From contig JACKDX010000001.1 of assembly GCA_020633325.1 (NCBI GenBank), positions 992,001 through 1,056,000 of the forward strand: 64,000 nt of DNA, written 5' to 3'. The position numbers and the translations under genes are program-made. This DNA is from Myxococcales bacterium. GTDB lineage: Bacteria; Myxococcota_A; Polyangia; Polyangiales; GCA-016699535. This document shows, one piece after another, positions 17,764 to 26,820 of the stretch; position 1 is the stretch's first letter; each line of letters begins with the position of its first letter. The notes beneath the pieces were generated by a model, which was not told the origin of the DNA, ran no database searches, and worked only from the letters and a program-made list of their open reading frames with translations.

Positions 17764-18552
17764 TTACTTCTGCCCGCGCGATGGCTGCAGGGAGGGTTTT
17801 TTCAGGTTGAGGCTAGGGGGCTTGAGTGACATCATGCCTTGAGCGGGGTCCTCTTTACCGTCGCTAACATTCAGCAGCTCGACATCAAACACCAAGGTTG
17901 CCTTTCCGGGAATCTTGGGCGGGCGTCCCTGCTCTCCGTAAGCAAGTTCGGGGGGACACACGATGGTGGCTTTGCCGCCGACTTTCATCAGCTGTAATGC
18001 CTCCGTCCAGCATGGCATGACGCGGCCCAAGGGGAACTCAGTGGGCTCTTTCCTTTCGATGGAGCTGTCAAACACTTCGCCATCCACCAACTTGCCCGTG
18101 TAATGCACTTTGACGACGTCTGTGCTCTTAGGCGATGAGCCGCTCCCCGCTTTGGTTTCCTTGTAGACTAGGCCCGAAGGAAGCTTCTTCGCGCCCGATT
18201 CCTTGGCGGCTTTTTCCGCGAACAGCTTGCCTTTTTTGCCTTCGCTCTCGGCGACCTTCTTGGCGCGGCTTTGTGCCAGAGCCTGAACCTTCGGTCCGTA
18301 CTCTTCGACTTTGACTTTGGCTTCCTTGTTATTGACGGCATCGCGCATGCCGCTCACCACAGTCTGTAGCTCGGACTCGGTGAGCTGAAACGTCTTAATG
18401 TTGCCGCCGATCATTTGACCGAGCGCATAAAGGGTTTTTGACTGCTCTGACTTGAGATCGTCTGGCGAGTCTTTTTTGCCGAGGTCCGCTAGCTTGTCAC
18501 AGCCAAAGGTGGTGACGCCGATAAGACTTGCGATAATCCAGATATGTTTCAC
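17764..18552 (-). CDS. FKBP-type peptidyl-prolyl isomerase lipoprotein
   Basis: Periplasmic proline isomerase and chaperone of the Mip/FkpA type, 262 residues. A lipoprotein signal (MKHIWIIASLIGVTTFGC) is followed by the helical FKBP_N dimerisation domain (about 25-130, Lys/Ala-rich) and the FKBP catalytic domain (about 140-235: VVKVHYTGKLVDGEVFDSS, ELAYGEQG, LVFDVELLNV). The C-terminal tail is Lys/Pro/Ser-rich. The GTG start at 18552 is set by AAAGGAG five bases upstream; the 33 codons before it are discarded. It is downstream of the response regulator gene on the same strand, 65 bases apart. Confidence 0.94.
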   Translation of the reverse strand: MKHIWIIASLIGVTTFGCDKLADLGKKDSPDDLKSEQSKTLYALGQMIGGNIKTFQLTESELQTVVSGMRDAVNNKEAKVKVEEYGPKVQALAQSRAKKVAESEGKKGKLFAEKAAKESGAKKLPSGLVYKETKAGSGSSPKSTDVVKVHYTGKLVDGEVFDSSIERKEPTEFPLGRVMPCWTEALQLMKVGGKATIVCPPELAYGEQGRPPKIPGKATLVFDVELLNVSDGKEDPAQGMMSLKPPSLNLKKPSLQPSRGQK

Positions 18553-18557
18553 GGGAG

Positions 18558-18564
18558 CTCCTTT
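18558..18564 (-). promoter_or_regulatory. Ribosome-binding site deciding the FKBP start
   Basis: AAAGGAG on the minus strand, five bases before the GTG at 18552; the signal peptide starts exactly there. Confidence 0.75.
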
Positions 18565-18617
18565 GTGAGGCTTGTAACGCTCTATGACCCCGATTGGCAA
18601 GTTGCCACAACTTCGCC

Positions 18618-19079
18618 TTAATCCGCTGGAGCGGTGTTCCACTTGCGCCAATAGCTCACGACGGCCTCGACCATATTGCGGTAGACCGTAGGGTCTATTG
18701 GTTTGACCAGGTAACTGTTGGCGTGCTCATCGTACGCGCGGCGTACGTCAATTGGCGCGTTGGATGTACTCATGATGACAACCGGCAGCCGTTTGAGGCG
18801 AGGGTCGTTTTTGATTTCAGCGAGGACTTTGTGACCCTCGATACGCGGCAGCTTGAGATCGAGCAATACCAAATCAGGTCTCTCGGGTGCATCTTCAACA
18901 CCTCGCTCCCGCAGATATTCGAGTGCCTCGTGCCCGTCGGCCACCCGGGTAAGCAAGATAGGCTGCTTTATCCGTCCAAGTACACGACGGAAAAGCTCAG
19001 CATGGTCATCGTTGTCTTCCACCAACAACACATGAAATTCCTCGCCCGTGTCCTCGGCGATGTGCGTACTGCCTAACAT
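18618..19079 (-). CDS. Single-domain response regulator (Rcp1-like)
   Basis: CheY-fold receiver with no output domain, 153 residues. Acidic pocket at Glu21-Asp22, phospho-acceptor Asp74 in LVLLDLKLPR, Ser/Thr switch in VVIMSTSN and Lys126 in YLVKPID. The longer loops and the terminal helix ending in SYWRKWN match the Rcp1 subgroup often paired with phytochrome or hybrid kinases. The ATG has GGAGGG three bases upstream. No kinase lies next to it, so the partner is elsewhere. Confidence 0.93.
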   Translation of the reverse strand: MLGSTHIAEDTGEEFHVLLVEDNDDHAELFRRVLGRIKQPILLTRVADGHEALEYLRERGVEDAPERPDLVLLDLKLPRIEGHKVLAEIKNDPRLKRLPVVIMSTSNAPIDVRRAYDEHANSYLVKPIDPTVYRNMVEAVVSYWRKWNTAPAD

Positions 19080-19202
19080 GGTCCCTCCAGCATTCCGGGA
19101 AAATGCTTATAGCATACTTCCCAGAAACTTTACAGTCGGTTTGTAGTATTGAACCACGATGTTGAGCGAATCACCACCTTAAAGGGCAGTCCGTGTGATT
19201 AA

Positions 19203-19652
19203 TTATGGTGCCGTCAAGCGCGCCCGAACCCTCGTGCTTAGAGTCTTCCCATCGACCGAAGCCCCAAGCCGTGCTTTACAGCCCTCGATCACGCGGCCCA
19301 TGTCTTTCATCGTGCTAGCGCCGAGCTCCCTGACGACCTCATCGATGGTGCGCTGTAGAGTAGCCTCGTCGGGCGCCTGGGGGAGGTACTCGAGGAGAAT
19401 CTGTTTTTCCAGGGTTTCTCTTTCGACTAGATCGGGGCGGTGACCTTCTGCGTATTGCTCGATGGAATCTTCACGCTGTTTGACCAGCGAGCGGATGATC
19501 GTCAGCATCGCGTTTTCATCGAGTGTCGAGCCGGTATCGAGCTCGCGGTTGCGTATGGCCCCGCGGATGCTTCTAAGGGTCTCGATCCGAACGGTGTCTT
19601 TGGCCCGCATGGCTGCTTTCAAGTCATGATCGACACGCTCAACTACTGACAT
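19203..19652 (-). CDS. YqeY/GatB-tail domain protein
   Basis: Small helical protein of the YqeY family, 149 residues, related to the C-terminal tRNA-binding part of GatB. The full family run is present: VDHDLKAAMRAKDTVRIETL, RNRELDTG, QREDSIEQYAEG, LLEYLPQAPDEATL and the C-terminal MGRVIEGCKARLGASVDGK. The ATG at 19652 has GAGGGA upstream and overlaps the YfhO-like stop codon by 14 bases. Likely acts on charged tRNA or translation, but the family's exact role is not settled. Confidence 0.9.
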   Translation of the reverse strand: MSVVERVDHDLKAAMRAKDTVRIETLRSIRGAIRNRELDTGSTLDENAMLTIIRSLVKQREDSIEQYAEGHRPDLVERETLEKQILLEYLPQAPDEATLQRTIDEVVRELGASTMKDMGRVIEGCKARLGASVDGKTLSTRVRARLTAP

Positions 19653-21447
19653 GGTCCCTCTTTTTCGGCTTCGATCCCGACGGCTCTCGTTGACGGGTGG
19701 CGATGAGCAGCCCCGCGCCAAAGCCTACAAGGCTTAGCCCGATAGCCCAAGGCAAATCTGCCGGCCGGTAGCTGACGGTGATACGCTGTTTGCCGCGAGG
19801 AAGCGCCACGGCCAACTGTCCATTGTGGTTGAATACGTGCGCCCCGTGATGTCCAGTCCATCCACGGGCGAAGTTATGATTTAAGACGATCGTGCCACTG
19901 GTCTGCATCGTCACGTCTAACGTGGCGTGGTTCGCGGTGCGATGCCAACGTGTCACGCGTCCTTCGCCTGCGACCACGCGCGCCTGGGGCACATCGCCCA
20001 TCCATAGTCCCTCGGCAACTGGCCAACGGTACTCGCTGTAGCATCCGTTGGTTCCGACGTTTTCCTGGGGAAAGTTCGCGAACACGTACCAGTAGTCCGG
20101 TACCCTGATGTAATGAAAGCGCGGATGTGGCGGCGCGTTGAGTAATGGGGGGGCCCGACCTGCTCCGGCCCCTTTGGGAATATTTGCGGAAAGCATTTCC
20201 AGGGAGGTGGCTAGAGCAAGACTCATCACCAGAATCGTCGGGGCAGTCTTGGGCAGTCGATGCCGAGAGGTGCGTAGCAAGCCATCCAGCGTATTCGAAA
20301 TCGCGGCAAGCCCCATGGCCGCCAAAAGCGCCAAATAAAATATCGTCCAGACGAGAAAGCGAGACGGCACCCGAAGCTGAGAGAACACCGGGAACTTGCT
20401 GAGCAAGGACCAGGGCGCGAGGGGATGCACGTATCCCACGGCAAAGCTGCTAAAGAGCAAGGCGCCGAGTATCAAATGTTTTCGAGGCGCTTGGGTGCGC
20501 CATGCACTCACGATTCCCACGGCCACAAGACCGAGCGCTATCCAGCCCACGAATGCGTCGTACTCCCACCAACCAAAGTGTGATGCGGCCCAATGCTCTG
20601 GAGCATCTCGGGTCACAAAGGCCGCTGCATACTCCTTGAGCGAGAGGCTTTCAGTACTTTGATCGTAATGCCTCGGAAAGTCACGCAGGGTCACCAAGCT
20701 CGGAATGATCCTCACCGCGGCCATCAGCAAGGCCACGCTTCCCGTGAGGATGCCTGCTCTCACGACATTCCAGGGCTTGGGCGCACCGCGCAGCTGCACC
20801 AGGCCATCAAAGGCGAGCAGCAGTAGAAGATAGGGAAACGGATACGTGCCGCCCCCCAGTGCCACCAGACCTAAAAGAAGGGCCGTGAGCGCTGCGAATC
20901 TCAGATCCTCACATGCGCGCCTGAAACTTAGGACTATCCAGGGTGCCCAGTAGAACATGAGCAGGGTGACATGTCCTCCGCCGCCATCGCGCACGAACGT
21001 GCCGGAGCAGGTCCATGTGAGTGCCGCCGTCACACAGGACCAGAAGGAAAGTCCATACTCACGTTTTGCGAAGACATACATTCCCGAAAAACCAATGGCG
21101 GTATGGGCGACCAAATAGAGTTTAAAGGCCGCCGTCGTGCCGAGGAGAAGCGCAAGATAAAAAAGCGGATAGAAGATCTGGGTTTCCGGATTACCCCAGA
21201 GGGTGATGCCGCCACACCAGTTGGGGTTCCATAGCGGAAACTCGCCGTGGCGCATGAGCGCAATGCGCGCAGCCTCCCAGGTCTCGGTAAACATTTGCCA
21301 GTCACCATACCCTGTGCCGCGCCAGTCCAAGAGGGACGGCGCCCAAAGCACGGCGCCCACCCCCATCGAGATAGTTCCAAGACGCCATCCATCGACTGAA
21401 CGATAATCTGGGCCCATGGTCTGATCTGGTTTAGAAACGTCCGACAT
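19639..21447 (-). CDS. YfhO-like multi-spanning membrane protein
   Basis: Inner-membrane protein of 602 residues with about a dozen hydrophobic helices and a soluble C-terminal region ending in ITVSYRPADLPWAIGLS plus a last helix. The first loop (RHGEFPLWNPNWCGGITLWG, then NPETQIFYPLFYL) is typical of the YfhO/GT-C-like family, some members of which help glycosylate surface polymers. The ATG at 21447 has GGGGAG just upstream; an in-frame extension to 21573 is not signal-like. Its ATG overlaps the ATG of glpD on the other strand. Sugar donor and target unknown. Confidence 0.85.
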   Translation of the reverse strand: MSDVSKPDQTMGPDYRSVDGWRLGTISMGVGAVLWAPSLLDWRGTGYGDWQMFTETWEAARIALMRHGEFPLWNPNWCGGITLWGNPETQIFYPLFYLALLLGTTAAFKLYLVAHTAIGFSGMYVFAKREYGLSFWSCVTAALTWTCSGTFVRDGGGGHVTLLMFYWAPWIVLSFRRACEDLRFAALTALLLGLVALGGGTYPFPYLLLLLAFDGLVQLRGAPKPWNVVRAGILTGSVALLMAAVRIIPSLVTLRDFPRHYDQSTESLSLKEYAAAFVTRDAPEHWAASHFGWWEYDAFVGWIALGLVAVGIVSAWRTQAPRKHLILGALLFSSFAVGYVHPLAPWSLLSKFPVFSQLRVPSRFLVWTIFYLALLAAMGLAAISNTLDGLLRTSRHRLPKTAPTILVMSLALATSLEMLSANIPKGAGAGRAPPLLNAPPHPRFHYIRVPDYWYVFANFPQENVGTNGCYSEYRWPVAEGLWMGDVPQARVVAGEGRVTRWHRTANHATLDVTMQTSGTIVLNHNFARGWTGHHGAHVFNHNGQLAVALPRGKQRITVSYRPADLPWAIGLSLVGFGAGLLIATRQREPSGSKPKKRDHVSS

Positions 21448-23152
21448 GGCTCCCCATCGACAGCACTGGGCCCATCTGAGCGAGGACTTCGACGTCCTTA
21501 TCATAGGGGCCGGGATTATGGGTAGTGGCATTGCTCGCGATGCGGCACGGCGAGGGCTGCGCGTTGCCCTCATAGATCAACACGACATAGGTTACGGCAC
21601 GAGCTCTCGCTCTTCCAAGTTGGTGCACGGGGGTCTTCGGTATTTGGAGCAATGGCGGTTTGCGCTGGTGTTCGAGTCGGTTAAGGAACGGCGCATCTTG
21701 CAACGCATCGCTCCCCATTTGGTGCGGCCGCTGGCGTTTTTGTTTCCTATCTATAAAGGCGCACGAATCAAACTATGGATGCTGCGTGTGGGCATGTGGC
21801 TCTACGACATCTTTTCGCTTTTTAGAGCCGCTGCAATGCACCGCATGTTAAGCCCCGCCGAAGCGCTCATTAGGGAACCTTCCTTGAAGCGTCAGGGACT
21901 CAAGGGCGCTCCCCTATATTACGACTGCTCCACTGACGATGCGCGCTTGACGCTGGAAACGGCCTTGGATGCGCGCGAGGCTGGTGCGAGGGTGGTCACG
22001 CACTGTGAGGCCATTTCCCTGCGGCATGATCAGGACGGGCGACTGACCGCCGTGGAGGTCAAAGATGTCGAAACAGGAGAAAGCCAAAACGTGTTCGCGC
22101 GGCTGATTGTTAACGCGACAGGGCCCTGGACGGACTCTTTATTGCAGTGTGACGGTAAAAATGCATCTATGCTGCAATTGACCAAGGGTGTGCATATCGC
22201 GGTAGCTCACGAGCGCTTGCCCCTCGCTCAGGCCATAACATGCATCAACCCTATTGATCAGCGGGTGATGTTCGCCATTCCCTGGGGCAGTCTGACTTAT
22301 CTTGGCACGACAGATACGCCGTTTACCGGTCAAAAGGACGACGTCGCCGCAAGTTACGAAGACGTGCAATATGTTCTCGCGGCAGCCCACGCATACTTTC
22401 CAGCGCTCGGGCTGGATGCCAGGGATGTGTCGACGACATGGGCGGGCATTCGCCCACTGATTCGGCCCTTGTCTAAGGAGGGTATGTCACCTTCTTCTAT
22501 CAGCCGCGAGCATGAGATTCGCACGAGCGATGACGGCCTCATCACAGTGGCGGGCGGGAAGCTGACAACGTATCGCCAGGTGGCAAAGGAGGTGGTGGAT
22601 TTGCTAATCAAGCGGCTCTACCAACAAGGCCAGGCGCCAAACAAGCTGCGGCGCTGCGACACGGCGTACAGTCCCTTGCCCGGCGCTCGGGGTTTGGGCC
22701 GAGACCCCGAGGTGCTGCTCGCGGTTCTTCAAGCCAGTCATGGCATGTTGGCGGAAGGCACCGCACGTCATCTGATGGCTACGTACGGGGTGCGCGCTCA
22801 AACGATTGCGCGTATGTGCGGCGAGCGGCCTGACCTTTTGGCTCCACTCATCGACGGCCTCCCGGAGATTCTCGCGCAAGTGTATTTTGCGGTTGAGCAG
22901 GAACTGGCGCGGTCGGTAACCGACGTGTTGGTGAGACGCACACAGATTTTTTTTCGCGCGCGTGACCATGGTCTTGCGGCGCTAGACGTCGTCTCCTGCC
23001 ATATGGCCCCGCTGTTAGGCTGGTCGTCGACTGACACCGAAAAACAGCGATCCGACTATTTTGCGTATGTGAAACTTCACCAGCGCTGGAAAACGGGCGG
23101 CGAGCACGAAGGGGCGAGTCAAGACCCGGATATTGACCCAGCCACGCTGTAA
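21446..23152 (+). CDS. glpD: Aerobic glycerol-3-phosphate dehydrogenase (FAD)
   Basis: Membrane-associated flavoenzyme oxidising glycerol-3-phosphate to dihydroxyacetone phosphate and passing electrons to quinone. 568 residues. The FAD dinucleotide loop is GAGIMGSGIARDAARRG from residue 21; RSSKLVHGGLRYLEQ, TDSLL after ATGPW, WGSLTYLGTTDTPF and VAGGKLTTYRQVA are family hallmarks. The C-terminal DAO_C helical domain is present. The ATG at 21446 is the only reasonable start but has no clear ribosome site. No glycerol kinase or facilitator gene is near; gpsA, acting in the opposite direction, is two genes downstream. Confidence 0.96.
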   Translation: MAPHRQHWAHLSEDFDVLIIGAGIMGSGIARDAARRGLRVALIDQHDIGYGTSSRSSKLVHGGLRYLEQWRFALVFESVKERRILQRIAPHLVRPLAFLFPIYKGARIKLWMLRVGMWLYDIFSLFRAAAMHRMLSPAEALIREPSLKRQGLKGAPLYYDCSTDDARLTLETALDAREAGARVVTHCEAISLRHDQDGRLTAVEVKDVETGESQNVFARLIVNATGPWTDSLLQCDGKNASMLQLTKGVHIAVAHERLPLAQAITCINPIDQRVMFAIPWGSLTYLGTTDTPFTGQKDDVAASYEDVQYVLAAAHAYFPALGLDARDVSTTWAGIRPLIRPLSKEGMSPSSISREHEIRTSDDGLITVAGGKLTTYRQVAKEVVDLLIKRLYQQGQAPNKLRRCDTAYSPLPGARGLGRDPEVLLAVLQASHGMLAEGTARHLMATYGVRAQTIARMCGERPDLLAPLIDGLPEILAQVYFAVEQELARSVTDVLVRRTQIFFRARDHGLAALDVVSCHMAPLLGWSSTDTEKQRSDYFAYVKLHQRWKTGGEHEGASQDPDIDPATL

Positions 23153-23304
23153 GGGGTTGTGCGACAATAGGTCGCATAAGCCGCAATTCCCCGGTTTTTG
23201 AATAATTGGCCGCTGCACTTGCCGTCATTGGCTTGCATGACTAAGTTGGCCAAAACGTAACAATCTATGCCAAGATACTGAGACTAACTACAGCAAAGGC
23301 AGAT

Positions 23305-25767
23305 ATGTCAGACGACGATCGGACACAGGATAAGACGGAAGAGCTGGAATTGAGGCCGCACGATGAGCATGTGCCGATTCCAGATGACTTGCCGATTTTG
23401 CCGATTCGGAACGCGGTGTTGTTTCCGGGCGCAGTGGCCCCCTTTGATGTCGGACGAGAGAAATCGGTGGCGCTCGTCGAAGACCTTGAGGGGCGAGAGC
23501 AACCCGTGATCGGTATTTTCTCCCAGCGCGATCCGGCCACCGACGATCCTATGCAAGACGATCTCTATCCGGTTGGCGTTGTTGCGCGCGTCCTTAAGGC
23601 TCTTAAGCACTCCTCTGGCAACTACAGTCTCATTCTCCAAGGCATGGGCCGCATCCGACTTGAGCAAGTGATCTCGGGCACGCCGTATCTGACCGCGCGC
23701 GTCAGCCGCATTCAAGAGGTCAAACATGATGACGTGGAAGCAGAGGCGCTGGCGATGAGCCTGCGTGATATCGCCAAGCAGGTGATTCAACTTATGCCAG
23801 AGCTTCCGCGAGAGGCCAGCTCCCTGATCGATTCCATTCAGGAGCCGAGCCAGCTATCGGACTTGGTCGCTACCAATCTTGATGCACCGGTTGATGAAAA
23901 AACCGCGCTCCTAGAAACCATCGATCCCAAGGAGCGCATCCGTAAGGTATTGCGCCTTTTGACGCGGCAGCTTGAGATCTTAAAGATGCGAGAGCGTATC
24001 AATTCCCAAATCAAAGAAGAGATGGGGAAAAATCAACGGGAGTATGTGTTACGTCAACAACTTAAAGCCATCAAAGAAGAGCTTGGCGAAGAGGATGGCG
24101 ATCAAAGCGATTTGGACTTGCTCGATGAGCGCATCACCAAATGCAATCTGCCCAAGGAGGCCGACAGTGTTGCGCGCAAACAGCTTAAGCGGCTTCGTTC
24201 GATGCAGGTGGGTTCGGCGGAATACACCGTGGTGCGGACGTATATAGATTGGATCTTGGATGTGCCGTGGCGTCATGCCACCACCGATAAGATGGACATT
24301 CCCGGCGTTAGGAAGGTGCTCGACGAAGACCACGCGGGATTGGAGAAAGTCAAAAAGCGCATCGTGGAGTATCTTGCGGTGCGCAAACTCAAAAAAGATA
24401 AAAAAGGGCCTATTTTGTGCCTTATCGGGCCCCCTGGTGTGGGCAAAACATCGTTGGGGCGATCGGTGGCACGGGCGCTGGGCCGCAAGTTCGTGAGAAT
24501 GTCTTTAGGCGGCGTGCATGATGAAGCTGCCATTCGCGGGCACAGGCGCACCTATGTGGGGGCATTGCCCGGACAAGTCATCCAAAGCATGAAGAAGGCA
24601 GGGACCGTCAATCCCGTGTTCATGCTCGATGAGATCGACAAAATCGGACATGATTTTCGAGGTGATCCCGCGGCGGCCTTGCTAGAGGTTTTAGATCCCG
24701 AACAAAATGACACATTTTCCGATCACTATATCGAAATCCCTTACGACCTTTCGAAGGTCATGTTCATAGCAACTGCCAACGTGGGCGATACCATTCCGCC
24801 TGCACTACGAGACCGCATGGAGATTCTAGAAATTCCCGGCTACACGCGCAAAGAGAAGCTCGACATTGCGCGGCAGCACCTGATACCGAAGCAAATCGAG
24901 GAGCACGGTATTACCTCCAAGATACACGAGATTAAAGACCCCGCCGTGGAGTCGATCATTGACCACTACACGCGTGAAGCGGGCGTCCGAAATCTAGAGC
25001 GGCAGATAGCAACCGTCATTCGCGGCATTGCTGTTCAGGTGGCCGAGGGGGAAATGGGACCGTTTGTGACCGCCACTGAAGCCGATCTACGACCATATCT
25101 CGGACCGCCGCGTTTCACGTCTGAGGTTGCCGAGCGTGTTGAAGAGGCGGGTGTTGCGACAGGCTTGGCATGGACATCGGTGGGCGGCGAGATTTTGTTC
25201 ATTGAGGCCACACGCATGCACGGTTCTGGAAAGCTGCAGTTGACCGGGCAACTCGGCGAGGTGATGAAAGAATCTGCGCATGCCGCGCTCAGCTTCGTTC
25301 GGGCGCGTGCCAAGCAGCTTAACATTCCGGAAGATTTTTTGAACAAGAGCGACATTCATATTCATATTCCAGCGGGTGCGATGCCCAAAGATGGCCCGAG
25401 TGCGGGCGTGACGCTCATGACGGCAATCGTGTCACTGCTTACAGGAATTCGCGTGCGGCATGATGTGGCAATGACCGGCGAAATCACGCTGCGCGGGCGT
25501 GTGCTTCCTGTCGGAGGCATCAAGGAGAAAGTTTTGGCGGCGCATCGAGCAGGCATCAAGCGAGTGATCATGCCAGAACGCTGTTCAGCGGATATTGAGG
25601 AAGTACCGCAAGAAATACGGGACACGCTCGAGTTTGTGTACGTCACCAAGGTGGATGAGGTCTTGGCACATGCGCTCGAGAAGCCAGAAAAGCTGCAGCT
25701 CGGCACGTCGGAGAAGAAGCCCAAAAAAGGGCCTAAGGCCAAGCCCGTCAGTGCTTCTGCGGGCTGA
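23305..25767 (+). CDS. lon: ATP-dependent Lon protease (LonA)
   Basis: Cytoplasmic AAA+ serine protease for damaged and regulatory proteins, 820 residues. The N-domain spans about 28-220, a coiled linker about 225-340, the AAA+ module about 350-590 with Walker A GPPGVGKT (375-382) and Walker B FMLDEIDK, and the protease domain with catalytic Ser699 (PKDGPSAG) and Lys742 (GGIKEKVL). The tail is Lys/Pro-rich (EKKPKKGPKAKP). AAAGG lies upstream of the ATG. The 152-base gap before it shows no clear heat-shock promoter. Confidence 0.98.
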   Translation: MSDDDRTQDKTEELELRPHDEHVPIPDDLPILPIRNAVLFPGAVAPFDVGREKSVALVEDLEGREQPVIGIFSQRDPATDDPMQDDLYPVGVVARVLKALKHSSGNYSLILQGMGRIRLEQVISGTPYLTARVSRIQEVKHDDVEAEALAMSLRDIAKQVIQLMPELPREASSLIDSIQEPSQLSDLVATNLDAPVDEKTALLETIDPKERIRKVLRLLTRQLEILKMRERINSQIKEEMGKNQREYVLRQQLKAIKEELGEEDGDQSDLDLLDERITKCNLPKEADSVARKQLKRLRSMQVGSAEYTVVRTYIDWILDVPWRHATTDKMDIPGVRKVLDEDHAGLEKVKKRIVEYLAVRKLKKDKKGPILCLIGPPGVGKTSLGRSVARALGRKFVRMSLGGVHDEAAIRGHRRTYVGALPGQVIQSMKKAGTVNPVFMLDEIDKIGHDFRGDPAAALLEVLDPEQNDTFSDHYIEIPYDLSKVMFIATANVGDTIPPALRDRMEILEIPGYTRKEKLDIARQHLIPKQIEEHGITSKIHEIKDPAVESIIDHYTREAGVRNLERQIATVIRGIAVQVAEGEMGPFVTATEADLRPYLGPPRFTSEVAERVEEAGVATGLAWTSVGGEILFIEATRMHGSGKLQLTGQLGEVMKESAHAALSFVRARAKQLNIPEDFLNKSDIHIHIPAGAMPKDGPSAGVTLMTAIVSLLTGIRVRHDVAMTGEITLRGRVLPVGGIKEKVLAAHRAGIKRVIMPERCSADIEEVPQEIRDTLEFVYVTKVDEVLAHALEKPEKLQLGTSEKKPKKGPKAKPVSASAG

Positions 25768-25806
25768 GCCCTTGGTCAGTTGCGCACATTTGGTATGCTG
25801 TTGCGG

Positions 25807-26820
25807 ATGAAGGCGTCGCGTATTGCGGTGTTGGGAGCAGGTTCTTGGGGGACGTCGCTGGCAGGCCTACTTGCAAACAAGGGCCATGAGGTAACCTTGT
25901 GGGCAAGGCAGCCGGCCCACGCCGCTTCGTTGATGAAGGAGAGGCGCAATACATTTTATCTCCCGGATTACGAGTTACCACCGAGTCTCAAGGTAACCTC
26001 GGATCTCAAACAAGCGCTTTCCGATACCGAGCTGCTGATTTCTGCGGTGCCGACCCATGGGCTGCGCACCGTGTACGCCACCGCACGGGAACATATCCCG
26101 GCGAATGTATCCGTGGTAGTAGCGTCGAAGGGGATAGAGACCGAGACGTTGCTGATGGGGTCCGAGGTGATTGCGGAGTATCTTCCTGAAGCGCAGCGCC
26201 GTTTGCTTTGTGTGTTGTCTGGACCGAGTTTCGCCCAAGAGGTGGCATCGGAGATCCCCACGGCCGTGGTTGTCGCTGCCCATGCTGAAGATGTAAGCCA
26301 ACGCGTACAACGCATATTGGCGACGAATTGGTTCCGAGTTTATACGACCGATGACATGATTGGTGTCGAGATCGGCGGCGCATTAAAGAATGTGATTGCC
26401 ATCGCGGTTGGCGTGGCGGATGGACTCGGCATGGGTCATAACACCCGAGCGGGCTTGATCACGCGCGGTCTGACGGAAATATCTCGGCTGGCGGTGGCTC
26501 TCGGCGCCCATCCGTTGACCTTTGCGGGCCTAAGCGGCATGGGGGATCTTGTACTGACGTGCACTGTGGACCTGTCCCGAAATCGAAGTTTGGGGCTCGA
26601 GCTCGGTCGCGGACGGCATCTCGACGACATCTTGGCCAGCATGAGTATGGTGGCTGAGGGGGTATGCACCGCCAAGAGCGCGTATCACTTGGGCATCCGT
26701 GAGCACGTGGATATGCCGATCACCAGCGAGGTTTATAGAGTTCTTTACGAGGGCAAAGCGCCCCGTGAAGCGGCTTCCACGCTGATGGCGCGCATCCTGC
26801 GCGCCGAGCGGGACGATTGA
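25807..26820 (+). CDS. gpsA: Glycerol-3-phosphate dehydrogenase [NAD(P)+]
   Basis: Makes sn-glycerol-3-phosphate from dihydroxyacetone phosphate for phospholipid synthesis. 337 residues from ATG 25807, the usual length. NAD(P) loop GAGSWGTSLA at residues 10-19, SGPSFAQEV, the catalytic lysine in GGALKNVIAIAVG, and GLSGMGDLVLTC with the NR-LG pair downstream. In-frame ATGs at 25795 and TTG/ATG upstream would add up to nine residues. The stop TGA overlaps the ATG of the kinase gene (TGATG), so lon-gpsA-kinase-regulator may be one transcript. Confidence 0.97.
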   Translation: MKASRIAVLGAGSWGTSLAGLLANKGHEVTLWARQPAHAASLMKERRNTFYLPDYELPPSLKVTSDLKQALSDTELLISAVPTHGLRTVYATAREHIPANVSVVVASKGIETETLLMGSEVIAEYLPEAQRRLLCVLSGPSFAQEVASEIPTAVVVAAHAEDVSQRVQRILATNWFRVYTTDDMIGVEIGGALKNVIAIAVGVADGLGMGHNTRAGLITRGLTEISRLAVALGAHPLTFAGLSGMGDLVLTCTVDLSRNRSLGLELGRGRHLDDILASMSMVAEGVCTAKSAYHLGIREHVDMPITSEVYRVLYEGKAPREAASTLMARILRAERDD

